In this document: one piece after another, positions 42,496 to 50,567 of the stretch
Layout of the letters: every line of letters starts with the position of its first letter
Numbering within the stretch: the first letter of the stretch is position 1
DNA from: CAMDTE01 sp964504345
GTDB taxonomy: Bacteria; Bacteroidota; Bacteroidia; Flavobacteriales; Schleiferiaceae
Direction of reading: 5' to 3'
Length of the DNA: 64,000 nucleotides
Assembly (NCBI GenBank): GCA_964504345.1
Contig: CAZDDX010000008.1
Location: 10,170-74,169, forward strand
Translations under genes and position numbers: made by a program
The notes under the pieces: model-generated
The model's database searches: none
Told to the model about the DNA's origin: nothing
What the model saw: only the letters and a program-made list of their open reading frames with translations

Positions 42496-43248
42496 TCACT
42501 CAAAAAGATACGACAGTCCAAGCGAGGTAACCCGACTCCGATTCAGACCCATGCTTGGAGGTTTGCTGTCGAAGTAATGGGTGTATTCTGCTTTCAACTG
42601 CAGTCGTTTGGACAAGGAGTACACCAAACTGTGCTGTCCGGAAATACGGTAATCGTTAAATGCCGTCAGTCTCGGTTGAAAGTAAACCGTGCTGGCTATT
42701 CCCCATTTTTCCTCGTTGCTCCAGTTGAAATTCAGGTAATTGCTGGATCGAAAAACGCCAGCATCCACCACCCCGTCAACTGCCCATTCGTTCTCCAACA
42801 TGATTGTTGTACCGCCGTACAAACGGCTTTTTTCGTGCATCAACATGCGTATCCGGGGCCCCGTACCCACTAATTGGCGAAGGGCGATGCCCAAAGGAGG
42901 GTTGTCTTGAACTTGCAAAAATCCTTCCCAACGTATCGCTGGGTTTACTTTGATGGAACCCCGAAGGTGTGCCATCTTGTAGTTGGTGTACACCTCGGCG
43001 GTACTGCGAGAATAACCCCCATCCAAAAGGAGTAATACGTAAATTCGTCCCGTTTTGCGCTGGGTCGCAAAACGCCCGGTAAGCGTGGTCAGATCGTCGT
43101 CAAACTGCTGACGAAAATAACTTACGTCCAACGACGTTTGCCATCCGATGGAGTCTGCGTTGACGCGCGCTTGCTCCACATTAACGACTTGGCCCGCAGC
43201 CTCAATCGCGCTGAGGAAAACGAGCAGACAAATACTTTTCCAATGCAT
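42496..43248 (-). CDS. DUF481-like outer-membrane beta-barrel protein
   Basis: A 250-aa protein. Signal peptide ending EAAGQ, then repeated amphipathic strands (DVSYFRQQFDDDLTTLTG, LKAEYTHYFDSKPP) and a terminal aromatic-hydrophobic end (LGLSYLFE). Matches the DUF481 barrel pattern. Its ATG lies 47 bp inside the end of the upstream gene, so the two are translationally coupled. Function unknown. Confidence 0.75.
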   Translation of the reverse strand: MHWKSICLLVFLSAIEAAGQVVNVEQARVNADSIGWQTSLDVSYFRQQFDDDLTTLTGRFATQRKTGRIYVLLLLDGGYSRSTAEVYTNYKMAHLRGSIKVNPAIRWEGFLQVQDNPPLGIALRQLVGTGPRIRMLMHEKSRLYGGTTIMLENEWAVDGVVDAGVFRSSNYLNFNWSNEEKWGIASTVYFQPRLTAFNDYRISGQHSLVYSLSKRLQLKAEYTHYFDSKPPSMGLNRSRVTSLGLSYLFE

Positions 43249-43849
43249 GTTTATGACCGGCTAAACTCATATTCTTTAGATCGAAAACCTTGGACTCATT
43301 TCCGTCCGAAAAAACCTCAAAATGCCACGTATTCGTTTGAGAATAACTTGCACTCAATGCTTGTGACTCTGCCTTGAAGAACCTGTACGCAGAAATTGGA
43401 AGAGTAGCTTCCGTCCCGTTGTCAAAATAATACAACCGATCCCCGCGAATCTCAAGAAAATCCTTGCGGTTCAATAGATAATTGATGGACAAGCCCAAAG
43501 GAATAAGCAGCATCATGACCGGAAGAATGCCTTCGTACCACTTTACATCTCGGGTGTAGAGCTCGTAACACGTGGAACCAATCCACAGTAAATTCAATGC
43601 ATGCAGAATAAGCTCAGCAAAGGCAGAAAGCTCAAAACGCACCCCTTCCGGTGTTGTTTTTGCTCTACAAAAAATCAACCGCCAAAGCCATTGAAGTCCC
43701 AAAACAACCAGTACAGCAGCTGCCACAAGTCCATACAGAGGCAAATTTCCCAACCAGCCTTCCACACCGTTGTTGAGGATGTCCGCACCAAAAAGAACGA
43801 GCACTGCGAAAGCCCCTACGGCCAAGCGCAATTTTAATAGTTTATTCAT
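43202..43849 (-). CDS. four-helix membrane protein of unknown function
   Basis: A 215-aa protein with four predicted membrane helices (LAVGAFAVLVLFGADIL; GLVAAAVLVVLGLQWLWRLIF; ELILHALNLLWIGS; GILPVMMLLIPLGLSI). A C-terminal cytosolic PH-like or beta-rich domain follows (LEIRGDRLYYFDNGTEATLP). It overlaps the next gene by 47 bp and is preceded by a 7-bp gap from the 117-aa gene, forming a three-gene minus-strand operon. Not a family I can name. Confidence 0.7.
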   Translation of the reverse strand: MNKLLKLRLAVGAFAVLVLFGADILNNGVEGWLGNLPLYGLVAAAVLVVLGLQWLWRLIFCRAKTTPEGVRFELSAFAELILHALNLLWIGSTCYELYTRDVKWYEGILPVMMLLIPLGLSINYLLNRKDFLEIRGDRLYYFDNGTEATLPISAYRFFKAESQALSASYSQTNTWHFEVFSDGNESKVFDLKNMSLAGHKHALEKYLSARFPQRD

Positions 43850-43856
43850 AATTCCC

Positions 43857-44210
43857 TTAAATCACAACCGGTTCCAAATCCAAAGTAAAAGACTGCGCTC
43901 CATCGCGGAAGGCCTGAAGCATCGGGAATTCAGTCACTTCCGTTTCTCCGAGTACGTCGTGGGAATCGGAATAAACTTGAGCCTTCAGTTCTGCCGTGGT
44001 CTCCGCCAATTGCAACCCGCTGATAAAAAATTCAAAATCAACGGCCTCTGGCACGCTCCGATCCCTCAGAAAACCCATGGCGTTGCCTTGCAACGATTCC
44101 ACTTTCACCCCCAACAAATCGTCCCGGTAGGAATCGACTTCCAAAAGTTTTACGTAAAAAGTGCCCTGATAGTGCTTTGGTAGGACCTTAATATTTATTT
44201 TTACTAACAT
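43857..44210 (-). CDS. hypothetical 117-aa protein
   Basis: A small soluble beta-rich protein (INIKVLPKHYQGTFYVKLLE; SGLQLAETTAELKAQVYS). No signal or membrane segment and no recognised family. First gene of the minus-strand operon and divergent from the giant 44230 gene, with only about 19 bp between the two starts, so their promoters must overlap the coding sequences. This arrangement suggests a functional link to the giant protein. Confidence 0.65.
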   Translation of the reverse strand: MLVKINIKVLPKHYQGTFYVKLLEVDSYRDDLLGVKVESLQGNAMGFLRDRSVPEAVDFEFFISGLQLAETTAELKAQVYSDSHDVLGETEVTEFPMLQAFRDGAQSFTLDLEPVVI

Positions 44211-44229
44211 ACCGACATTTCTCTAGTTG

Positions 44230-47200
44230 ATGAATTCAAATTTTGTTCGCGACGTGCGCGTTCGCGCCGCTTTTTTATTGGTTGTTTCGATTGCGCTGTT
44301 TTTGTTGAGCCAAAACATGCGGCAAAAGATACAGCAAGTAGTTGACTCAAGTTACACGTCTTACGCATTTCAGCCGAACTCCTCGCTGTCCCGGAGGTTG
44401 AACCACGCGAACACTTATTACTGGTACGCTCGGTACCGAAAAAATGCACAGCCCGAGTTCCAAAAATCGTTGGCCATTTCAGAACAAATAGTGCGTGAAA
44501 TCGCAGATTCCGTTCGTGCGCAACCCCTTAAATCGGACGCCTACCATTCCCTGGAACAACAGGCCAAAACCCTAGCCCAATACTGCCGAGAACAGTCGGA
44601 CGTTTCGCAACTGAACATTGCCTCCTACGTGCCTTTCTATCTGGAAATGATGGGGCACGACGAGTCCTTTATGGAACAGGACTGCGAGGCTGAAGAAGTG
44701 GAAACCCGCGCAGCGAACCGCGCCATCGATGTTCTTTTGGAGCTCACGGCGCCTGAAAAAAATGCCAAAATTGGAGATCGGCCGTTGTTTGCCCTTGTGG
44801 AAGCCAGTGGAGAATCAAAAGCTATTCACGAATCCATCATCCAAAAGCTGAACGCAGAATCTAAGTTTTACACCGTTTCGGACCATGAGTTGGTCAAAAT
44901 TCTTGGGGAAGGAGCCACCTACTCCAACGTTTTTCGGGACTCCGCATCCTTGGTGCGGGTTGCCGATTTCTTTGGCGCAAAAAGCATTGCGCTGATTGAA
45001 TTGATCAACAACGACAAGGTGGACGGGATCCACTACTACGGCATGCGGTACAACGTGTGGCAGGGGGGTGACAACACCATCAAAGACGGAGTGTACACGG
45101 AATACTTCCTGCGCAACCGGAACTTCAACCAAATGACCCTCTTCAAAATCCCCCTGCTCCTCTACTTTGCAGGCCTGTTGGGAATGCTGGCGTGTTGGAT
45201 TGCTCTGGGATTTTTGCTGATGAAATGGCCCTCATTTTCATGGCCTTCCGTGCTTTTGGCACTGGGTGTATCCGTGGCAACGATCATTGGCTTGGTGGAC
45301 TACCTGTACCTGGATTTTTTGAACCCGCTTCCGTCGGATTACTACGCTACCGATGCGGGGGAAATTTGGCAAATCAGCCTTCCCGCCGCGCTGTTATTGG
45401 TTCCCTTGTTCATCAATTACGTGGTCCTCGGGCGATTGGACAAACACATTTCCCAGTACCGATCCCGTTTGGACGAGCCCCAAGGGCTGTTCATTTTAAT
45501 CAGCGGTAGTCTTGCCTCGATTCCCTTGATCTGGTCCAACTACCGCATCATGCGCTTTGGCATTGAATCCAATACGTGGGTCATCGGGGTGTATTCTTTG
45601 ATCCTGTTCACGGCCTATGCTTTTGCACTCAGCAGGTGGGTGCATAAAATCTTGGACTTCCCACAAAAAGTAGATCCGCGAAGAAGGGTACTCTCCTACG
45701 CGGTGACTGCCTTGCTGGTGTATGGCCTGTACGCCGAAACCGCTGAATTGGTAGTTGGCGGTACCGCATCGGTGAACGAATGGAAACTGTTGGTATTGAT
45801 TCTTTTACCGTTGGCATTGGAAAAACTGTACCTCCGCATCCCCGCACGCAGTTTAGAGCCGGTGGTGCCGGACGAGTTTCGCCCCGTCAATATAGAACAC
45901 CTCCATTTGGAACAAGGACGGTGGAACTACCGAAACAAAAGCGCCTCCCTGCTTCTGGTGCAATCGTCCAATTCCCTGAATGCCGCCAATTACTTGGTGG
46001 CCGTTGACCAACACCACAAACGGGACTGGCACATCGTGGATTTCAGTCAGCGCGGCGACGGAAAAGTCCATTATTTTCCTTTTGCGCATGCCTTTGAGCA
46101 CTTGTTTACCTACAAGCGTTTCAACGACGTCACCGAACAGTCGCGCATCATTGGCAACTTGTTGGGTAAGCTGATCAATACAGTCTCCAGCATTGGGGAT
46201 TACCTCATCGACGAAAGCGACCCCAAGCCCCGCAATCCACAGGAGGTCGCCGCCATGATTGCGCTAGCGCTGTCTTCAACTTCGTACGGCTTGATTTTTC
46301 AGCACCCGGAGCGAGCCGCCGAGGAAGATTTGGAGTTGATGGAAGCAATTTTAGAATTGCTCGTGGTTCAGGAATCGGTGCCGCCCCTTGCGTTTTGCGA
46401 GGGCAGTGCTTATTCTTTGCAGCAACGCTTTCAACAAACCCTGAACAAATTCAGTACGAACGCCGGAGACGAGCCCGTTCGCTTCCCTCTGGCATTCAAG
46501 AACCTTGCCGTCTCCGTTTTAGCCAATCGAAACCTAGACCCCACCAGCCGGGTGTTGATTGAGGAACGATTGGTTGCCAGCGAATTGGATCAATCGCCGG
46601 CCTTGGCCAAACGGGCAGTAGACGACCTTTTGTCCAGCGGACAAGTGTTTACCAACGAATACGGTCGGATTCAACTCAAGTCTCCCTTGTTTGAATTCCA
46701 TGCGGAGCCGGAGAATTTTGCCGGTTTGGCGGAACTGGATCGCGATTTGCGCGCAGTAGTAGAAAGCGCCGCCATGGCCTCCAACGAATTGGGCGTTTTC
46801 AATCTTGACTTGGTGACTGCATTGGCAGAACGCCCCCGCAAAGAAGTTTTGGCGGCTCTTCAAACGCTGCAAGCCCTCCACTTGATCATTGACCTGCAGG
46901 ACGACGCCCACGTAGATTTGTACCGATTTGCAGACATCGACACGCTGAAAACGCTCCGACAGGAGGACGAACACGAAAAACACAACCTCAACCAAAGCAC
47001 GCGCGAGTACTACCGTTCTTACATCCGGTTCTTCCTGCCGCACGAGGCTTGGGACCAAAGCCAAAAGCACCTCGAGCACTGTTTGGCCACCGGGTTGGTC
47101 AGCGAACGCGAACTCACCTTACTGGCGGCGCGCGTCCTCCGGGTGGGGGGTATTGGCTTTACGGAGGACTTTCTGGACTTTGTGTTCCACAAAATCATTG

Positions 47201-48858
47201 CCGTAGGGGCCACCGCTAACTTCCACGGAGCGCAGCAACTGATACTCCGCTACCAAGCAAACCAAAAGAAGTCCTCGCTCGCGTTGTCTGAAAGTTTGGC
47301 TTGGCACGCCTTTGTACTGCACGTAGAAACCGGTAACTACTTGGAAGCAAGAGCCTTGTACGAAGCGGGCATCCGTACTCGTGCGGAACAAAACACCCTC
47401 AGCTCGTCCGAACGGTTGGTGTGCGTTCGGTACTGTTTTGGGGACATTATGCACGCAGACTTGGCCGCACACGGCAAGGACCTCAACGATACTTTGCTGA
47501 CCGACCCTGCCGTACCGGAATTGGACCGACTGCGCGCACAGTTTTACACCGTGAAACTGATTTTCAACAGAACAAAAAGTTTGGAAACCGCCGAAAACCT
47601 GCCCAACGTGCAGCACGTGCTGCACACCTACCAATCACTCTTGCAGGCCCTCACGGAAAAAACAGCACCGCTCCAAGGGAAGGACAATTGGGATGAAAAC
47701 GGGCACGCCGCCGTTGCATTGCTAAAAGAAGTCTTGAACGACCACCTGGGCTACTGTGCAGATTTCTTACTGCCGTACCAAGATCATTTAGCGTGGATTC
47801 AATTGGACGCAACCACGGCATGGGAACGGGTACAACAACTGAAAACGCAACGATTTATGTGGGAGCGCACCATTGACGGAGACAATTGGTTGGATCCCAG
47901 TTGGATCCAACGCGGCACCAGCACGGACTACCGCAGTCTGTGCTTTACGTACAACTTCCTGCAGCGTTGCGCCTACCAGTTGAATCAATTCGACGAGTCC
48001 ATCAAAATTGGACAATTGTCTTTTACACTCAATAGTTTCATTGGCGACCACAACGGAAAGCAGCTTTGCGCCGGGTTCATTTCCAAGGCACATGGGGCCC
48101 AAGGGAACAACCTAGAAGCCTTGTATTGGGCCGAACAAAGCGTTGCCTACGCACACACCCACAGGTTGTATGCGGACCGTCCGTTGACTACGTTGGCAGA
48201 GGCCTGCGCTTCCGCAGCGGACTTCTCTTCCTTCCGCCAGCTCAGTCGGTTGATTTCCGAACGCCATACACTCAAGCATTTTGACGACGCCATGCCCGCA
48301 ACCCAAAAGAAGGGATTGCTCCTCACCGGGCCGGAGCTGCTGGCGGCTCAAACGGAAAAAGGTTCCCGCTTCTTCTGGGGGCAGCCGGTTGATTTTGACT
48401 TCTTGCAAACGTTGGTGGAGGCCTTAAAATCCTCCATGCCGCTCAAAGAAGGACAATCCCTCACTGTGAACGATCAGGACGTACAGCTTGATCGCGTCAA
48501 AATTTTCACCACCCAAAAGACCGACGTCCAGCCGGCAGTGGAGGTTGTTTCAAAACTTGAATTGAATCTGTCGTTCTCCGCACCGATCGGAACCACCCAC
48601 GTCGTACCCATTGGCCCTGAACACCAACCCCTTGAGGAAATGCGCGGTGGATCCAAGGTTTGGGTGTTAAAAGGAGTCGAACCGGCAAAAACAACCAGTT
48701 GTGCATTAATCATTCAGGTGATCCAACCGGAAAACCAGTGGCACGTAGCTACCGCACACCCGGGAACCGTAGCGCCACCGCTTCCAAAACCAACTTATAC
48801 GGGCCCCGGCAGCGCAGAGAGTATTGAATATTGGAAACAGCATGCTTTTATTGAGTAA
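44230..48858 (+). CDS. 1,543-residue membrane protein with degenerate NTPase-like core and helical repeats
   Basis: Starts at the ATG one codon after an in-frame TTG. One N-terminal helix (AAFLLVVSIALFLLS), an extracytoplasmic domain of about 260 residues, then a cluster of seven or so helices (about 300-545). The soluble part opens with LLLVQSSNSLNAANYLV (about 570-590), placed and shaped like a P-loop but without GKT, followed by a possible degenerate Walker B (YGLIFQHPE). A winged-helix-like part (VDDLLSSGQVFTNEYGRIQL) and TPR-like helices come next. The C-terminus ends in a compact domain with ALIIQVIQPENQWHVATAHP. I infer a pseudo-STAND membrane receptor; no family recognised. Confidence 0.7.
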   Translation: MNSNFVRDVRVRAAFLLVVSIALFLLSQNMRQKIQQVVDSSYTSYAFQPNSSLSRRLNHANTYYWYARYRKNAQPEFQKSLAISEQIVREIADSVRAQPLKSDAYHSLEQQAKTLAQYCREQSDVSQLNIASYVPFYLEMMGHDESFMEQDCEAEEVETRAANRAIDVLLELTAPEKNAKIGDRPLFALVEASGESKAIHESIIQKLNAESKFYTVSDHELVKILGEGATYSNVFRDSASLVRVADFFGAKSIALIELINNDKVDGIHYYGMRYNVWQGGDNTIKDGVYTEYFLRNRNFNQMTLFKIPLLLYFAGLLGMLACWIALGFLLMKWPSFSWPSVLLALGVSVATIIGLVDYLYLDFLNPLPSDYYATDAGEIWQISLPAALLLVPLFINYVVLGRLDKHISQYRSRLDEPQGLFILISGSLASIPLIWSNYRIMRFGIESNTWVIGVYSLILFTAYAFALSRWVHKILDFPQKVDPRRRVLSYAVTALLVYGLYAETAELVVGGTASVNEWKLLVLILLPLALEKLYLRIPARSLEPVVPDEFRPVNIEHLHLEQGRWNYRNKSASLLLVQSSNSLNAANYLVAVDQHHKRDWHIVDFSQRGDGKVHYFPFAHAFEHLFTYKRFNDVTEQSRIIGNLLGKLINTVSSIGDYLIDESDPKPRNPQEVAAMIALALSSTSYGLIFQHPERAAEEDLELMEAILELLVVQESVPPLAFCEGSAYSLQQRFQQTLNKFSTNAGDEPVRFPLAFKNLAVSVLANRNLDPTSRVLIEERLVASELDQSPALAKRAVDDLLSSGQVFTNEYGRIQLKSPLFEFHAEPENFAGLAELDRDLRAVVESAAMASNELGVFNLDLVTALAERPRKEVLAALQTLQALHLIIDLQDDAHVDLYRFADIDTLKTLRQEDEHEKHNLNQSTREYYRSYIRFFLPHEAWDQSQKHLEHCLATGLVSERELTLLAARVLRVGGIGFTEDFLDFVFHKIIAVGATANFHGAQQLILRYQANQKKSSLALSESLAWHAFVLHVETGNYLEARALYEAGIRTRAEQNTLSSSERLVCVRYCFGDIMHADLAAHGKDLNDTLLTDPAVPELDRLRAQFYTVKLIFNRTKSLETAENLPNVQHVLHTYQSLLQALTEKTAPLQGKDNWDENGHAAVALLKEVLNDHLGYCADFLLPYQDHLAWIQLDATTAWERVQQLKTQRFMWERTIDGDNWLDPSWIQRGTSTDYRSLCFTYNFLQRCAYQLNQFDESIKIGQLSFTLNSFIGDHNGKQLCAGFISKAHGAQGNNLEALYWAEQSVAYAHTHRLYADRPLTTLAEACASAADFSSFRQLSRLISERHTLKHFDDAMPATQKKGLLLTGPELLAAQTEKGSRFFWGQPVDFDFLQTLVEALKSSMPLKEGQSLTVNDQDVQLDRVKIFTTQKTDVQPAVEVVSKLELNLSFSAPIGTTHVVPIGPEHQPLEEMRGGSKVWVLKGVEPAKTTSCALIIQVIQPENQWHVATAHPGTVAPPLPKPTYTGPGSAESIEYWKQHAFIE

Positions 48859-48936
48859 CGCATAAGACACTTCCTTGCCCTTAAAAACCCCTTTCAACAC
48901 CTACCCTGTTGGAACTCTAAAAAAAGCCCTATCCGC

Positions 48937-49257
48937 ATGAACGACCTCCTTCAACAACTCAAACAGTATGCAGAACTTCGGCTGGAGTTGTTTCGCCTTT
49001 CTGCAGCAGAAACGGTCATTAAAGCCGCCTCCAGTACCGCCGTTCAATTGGTTCTGGGCGTGTTTCTGCTTTCCAGTGTGCTGATGGCCGAATTGGCGTT
49101 GGGCCTCTATTTGGGCGAGCAATCGGGTCGATGGAGTCTGGGCTTTTTGTGGATGGCCGCAGGCAATTTACTGCTCTTCTTTTTGGCTGTTTTGCTCAAA
49201 AAACCAATACTGCACTCCATCCAAAACGGACTCAGCAAATTCGTCAAGAAGCCATGA
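48937..49257 (+). CDS. phage-holin superfamily III-like membrane protein
   Basis: A 106-aa protein with a short amphipathic N-terminal helix (LLQQLKQYAELRLELFRL) and two membrane helices (VQLVLGVFLLSSVLMAELALGLYL; FLWMAAGNLLLFFLAVLL). This is the layout of the Holin_3_6/PF07332 group widely found in bacterial chromosomes outside prophages. Its stop overlaps the next gene start (ATGA). No phage genes are nearby, so I read it as a housekeeping envelope protein. Confidence 0.75.
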   Translation: MNDLLQQLKQYAELRLELFRLSAAETVIKAASSTAVQLVLGVFLLSSVLMAELALGLYLGEQSGRWSLGFLWMAAGNLLLFFLAVLLKKPILHSIQNGLSKFVKKP

Positions 49258-49562
49258 CCTTCCAAGAACTTCAAACCCAACGCGCGCTGCTCAGCCAACA
49301 GGTACAAGAGCAGGAGAAAGTCCTTCAAAACGAATGGAAATCCACCTTGGGCGGCAACCACCCCGTGATGATGGGGCTGAACCTCCTTTCCAGTACGTTC
49401 AGCCAAGCACGCTACAATCCGTACGTGTCCATTGTTCAAGCAGCGGTTTACGTCTACCAAGACTTTAAGGAACAAAAACTCCCAACCAAAGACAATTTCT
49501 TGGAGTACTTCCTCTCCCTTGCCAACCGCATCACGGGAAAAACACCCAAAAATGAAGGCTAA
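49254..49562 (+). CDS. hypothetical protein in holin-like/thioesterase operon
   Basis: The 102-aa product starts at an ATG overlapping the upstream stop by 4 bp. It has a coiled-coil N-terminus (LLSQQVQEQEKVLQNEW) and a small hydrophobic segment, and ends FLSLANRITGKTPK. Comparable small proteins frequently follow holin-like genes in Bacteroidota. It overlaps the thioesterase gene by 11 bp. Function unknown. Confidence 0.72.
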   Translation: MTFQELQTQRALLSQQVQEQEKVLQNEWKSTLGGNHPVMMGLNLLSSTFSQARYNPYVSIVQAAVYVYQDFKEQKLPTKDNFLEYFLSLANRITGKTPKNEG

Positions 49563-50082
49563 ACGCGTATCGGAATCGCAGACGGAACTCAGCGAATTGA
49601 TGGTTCCCTCCTACGCCAACTTTGGCGGCAACGTACACGGCGGCATCCTCCTCTCCCTCATGGACAAAGCCGCGTACGTGTGCGCCAGCAAGCACGCAGA
49701 GGCGTACTGCGTCACGGTTGCCGTGGAAGGAGTTGAATTCCTCAACCCCGTCAAAATTGGCTCCATCGTCAGCATCAAGGCCTCCGTCAACTTCGTGGGA
49801 ACAACATCCATGATCGTAGGCATGCGCATCGAAACCTTGGATCCCATTACCCAGGTTCACACGCACACCAATTCGTGCTACTTCACCATGGCCGCCAAGA
49901 ACCCCGACGGCACTCTAAAAGAGGTCCCGAAGCTCCACGTGGAAGGCGAACAAGAACTCCGACGTTGGTGCGAAGGGCACGCACTCCGCGAACTTTCCAA
50001 GCAAAAGCGGGCTTCGTTGAAGGTGACTTTTGAGAATTATTCTTTGGAGGAACTGAACGATTATTTAAAAAACAATCAATAA
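49552..50082 (+). CDS. hotdog-fold acyl-CoA thioesterase
   Basis: A 176-aa protein from the ATG of MKAKRVSESQTELSELM. YciA/BFIT-type hotdog features are MVPSYANFGGNVHGGILLSLMDKAAYVCA, with the conserved Asn/His-Gly-Gly and Asp, then VEFLNPVKIG and a C-terminal extension. It hydrolyses acyl-CoA thioesters in the cytoplasm. Overlaps the previous gene by 11 bp, indicating coupling. Confidence 0.9.
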   Translation: MKAKRVSESQTELSELMVPSYANFGGNVHGGILLSLMDKAAYVCASKHAEAYCVTVAVEGVEFLNPVKIGSIVSIKASVNFVGTTSMIVGMRIETLDPITQVHTHTNSCYFTMAAKNPDGTLKEVPKLHVEGEQELRRWCEGHALRELSKQKRASLKVTFENYSLEELNDYLKNNQ

Positions 50083-50115
50083 TACTGACTCAATTATTTA
50101 TTATTCTTTTTGCTG

Positions 50116-50424
50116 ATGAAAAACTACTTTCTTGGATACTTCAATCCAAAATGGTCGCTTGTGAAAATATCCATTTCACTCGCAATCTTCTATCTATACA
50201 CGAATTTGCTCCAAAAAAGCATAATACCTCATTTGATTGAATTTGATCCTATAACCAATCTACTCACCATAATTGGGTACTTGTCTCTGTATTCTTATGT
50301 TAATTTCTTAATATTCAGCAAGATAAACAAGCAAGTGATTGTGTTCAAGGATATTTGGTTTGGGGTTTTGTGTATGATTGCCTATGTGCTTTCAATCGAG
50401 GCAATTGCATTTGTTGTGATTTAA
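50116..50424 (+). CDS. small membrane protein of unknown function
   Basis: About 102 aa from the ATG at 50116 (TTG and CTG lie just upstream). Three predicted membrane helices (ISISLAIFYLYTNLLQ; LTIIGYLSLYSYVNFLIF; IWFGVLCMIAYVLSIEAIAFVVI). The base composition is much more AT-rich than the preceding operon, marking the left edge of the accessory block that continues with the STAND genes. Confidence 0.65.
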   Translation: MKNYFLGYFNPKWSLVKISISLAIFYLYTNLLQKSIIPHLIEFDPITNLLTIIGYLSLYSYVNFLIFSKINKQVIVFKDIWFGVLCMIAYVLSIEAIAFVVI

Positions 50425-50567
50425 AGTAAAGAGTTAGTAGAGGTGATTGAGAGGAGGTCTAACTATGTTTCTGGTTTAGTTCAAGTAGATAAATGATGCG
50501 TGCCTCAATGGACTAGTATCCTTAACTTGGTTCAAAACCAAAGGAGTGAAATACAAATCCAATTGAG

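Noticed and set aside
48937..49257. Prophage interpretation of the holin-like gene
   Set aside because: No lysin, structural or integrase genes nearby; it is followed by a thioesterase in a tight operon.
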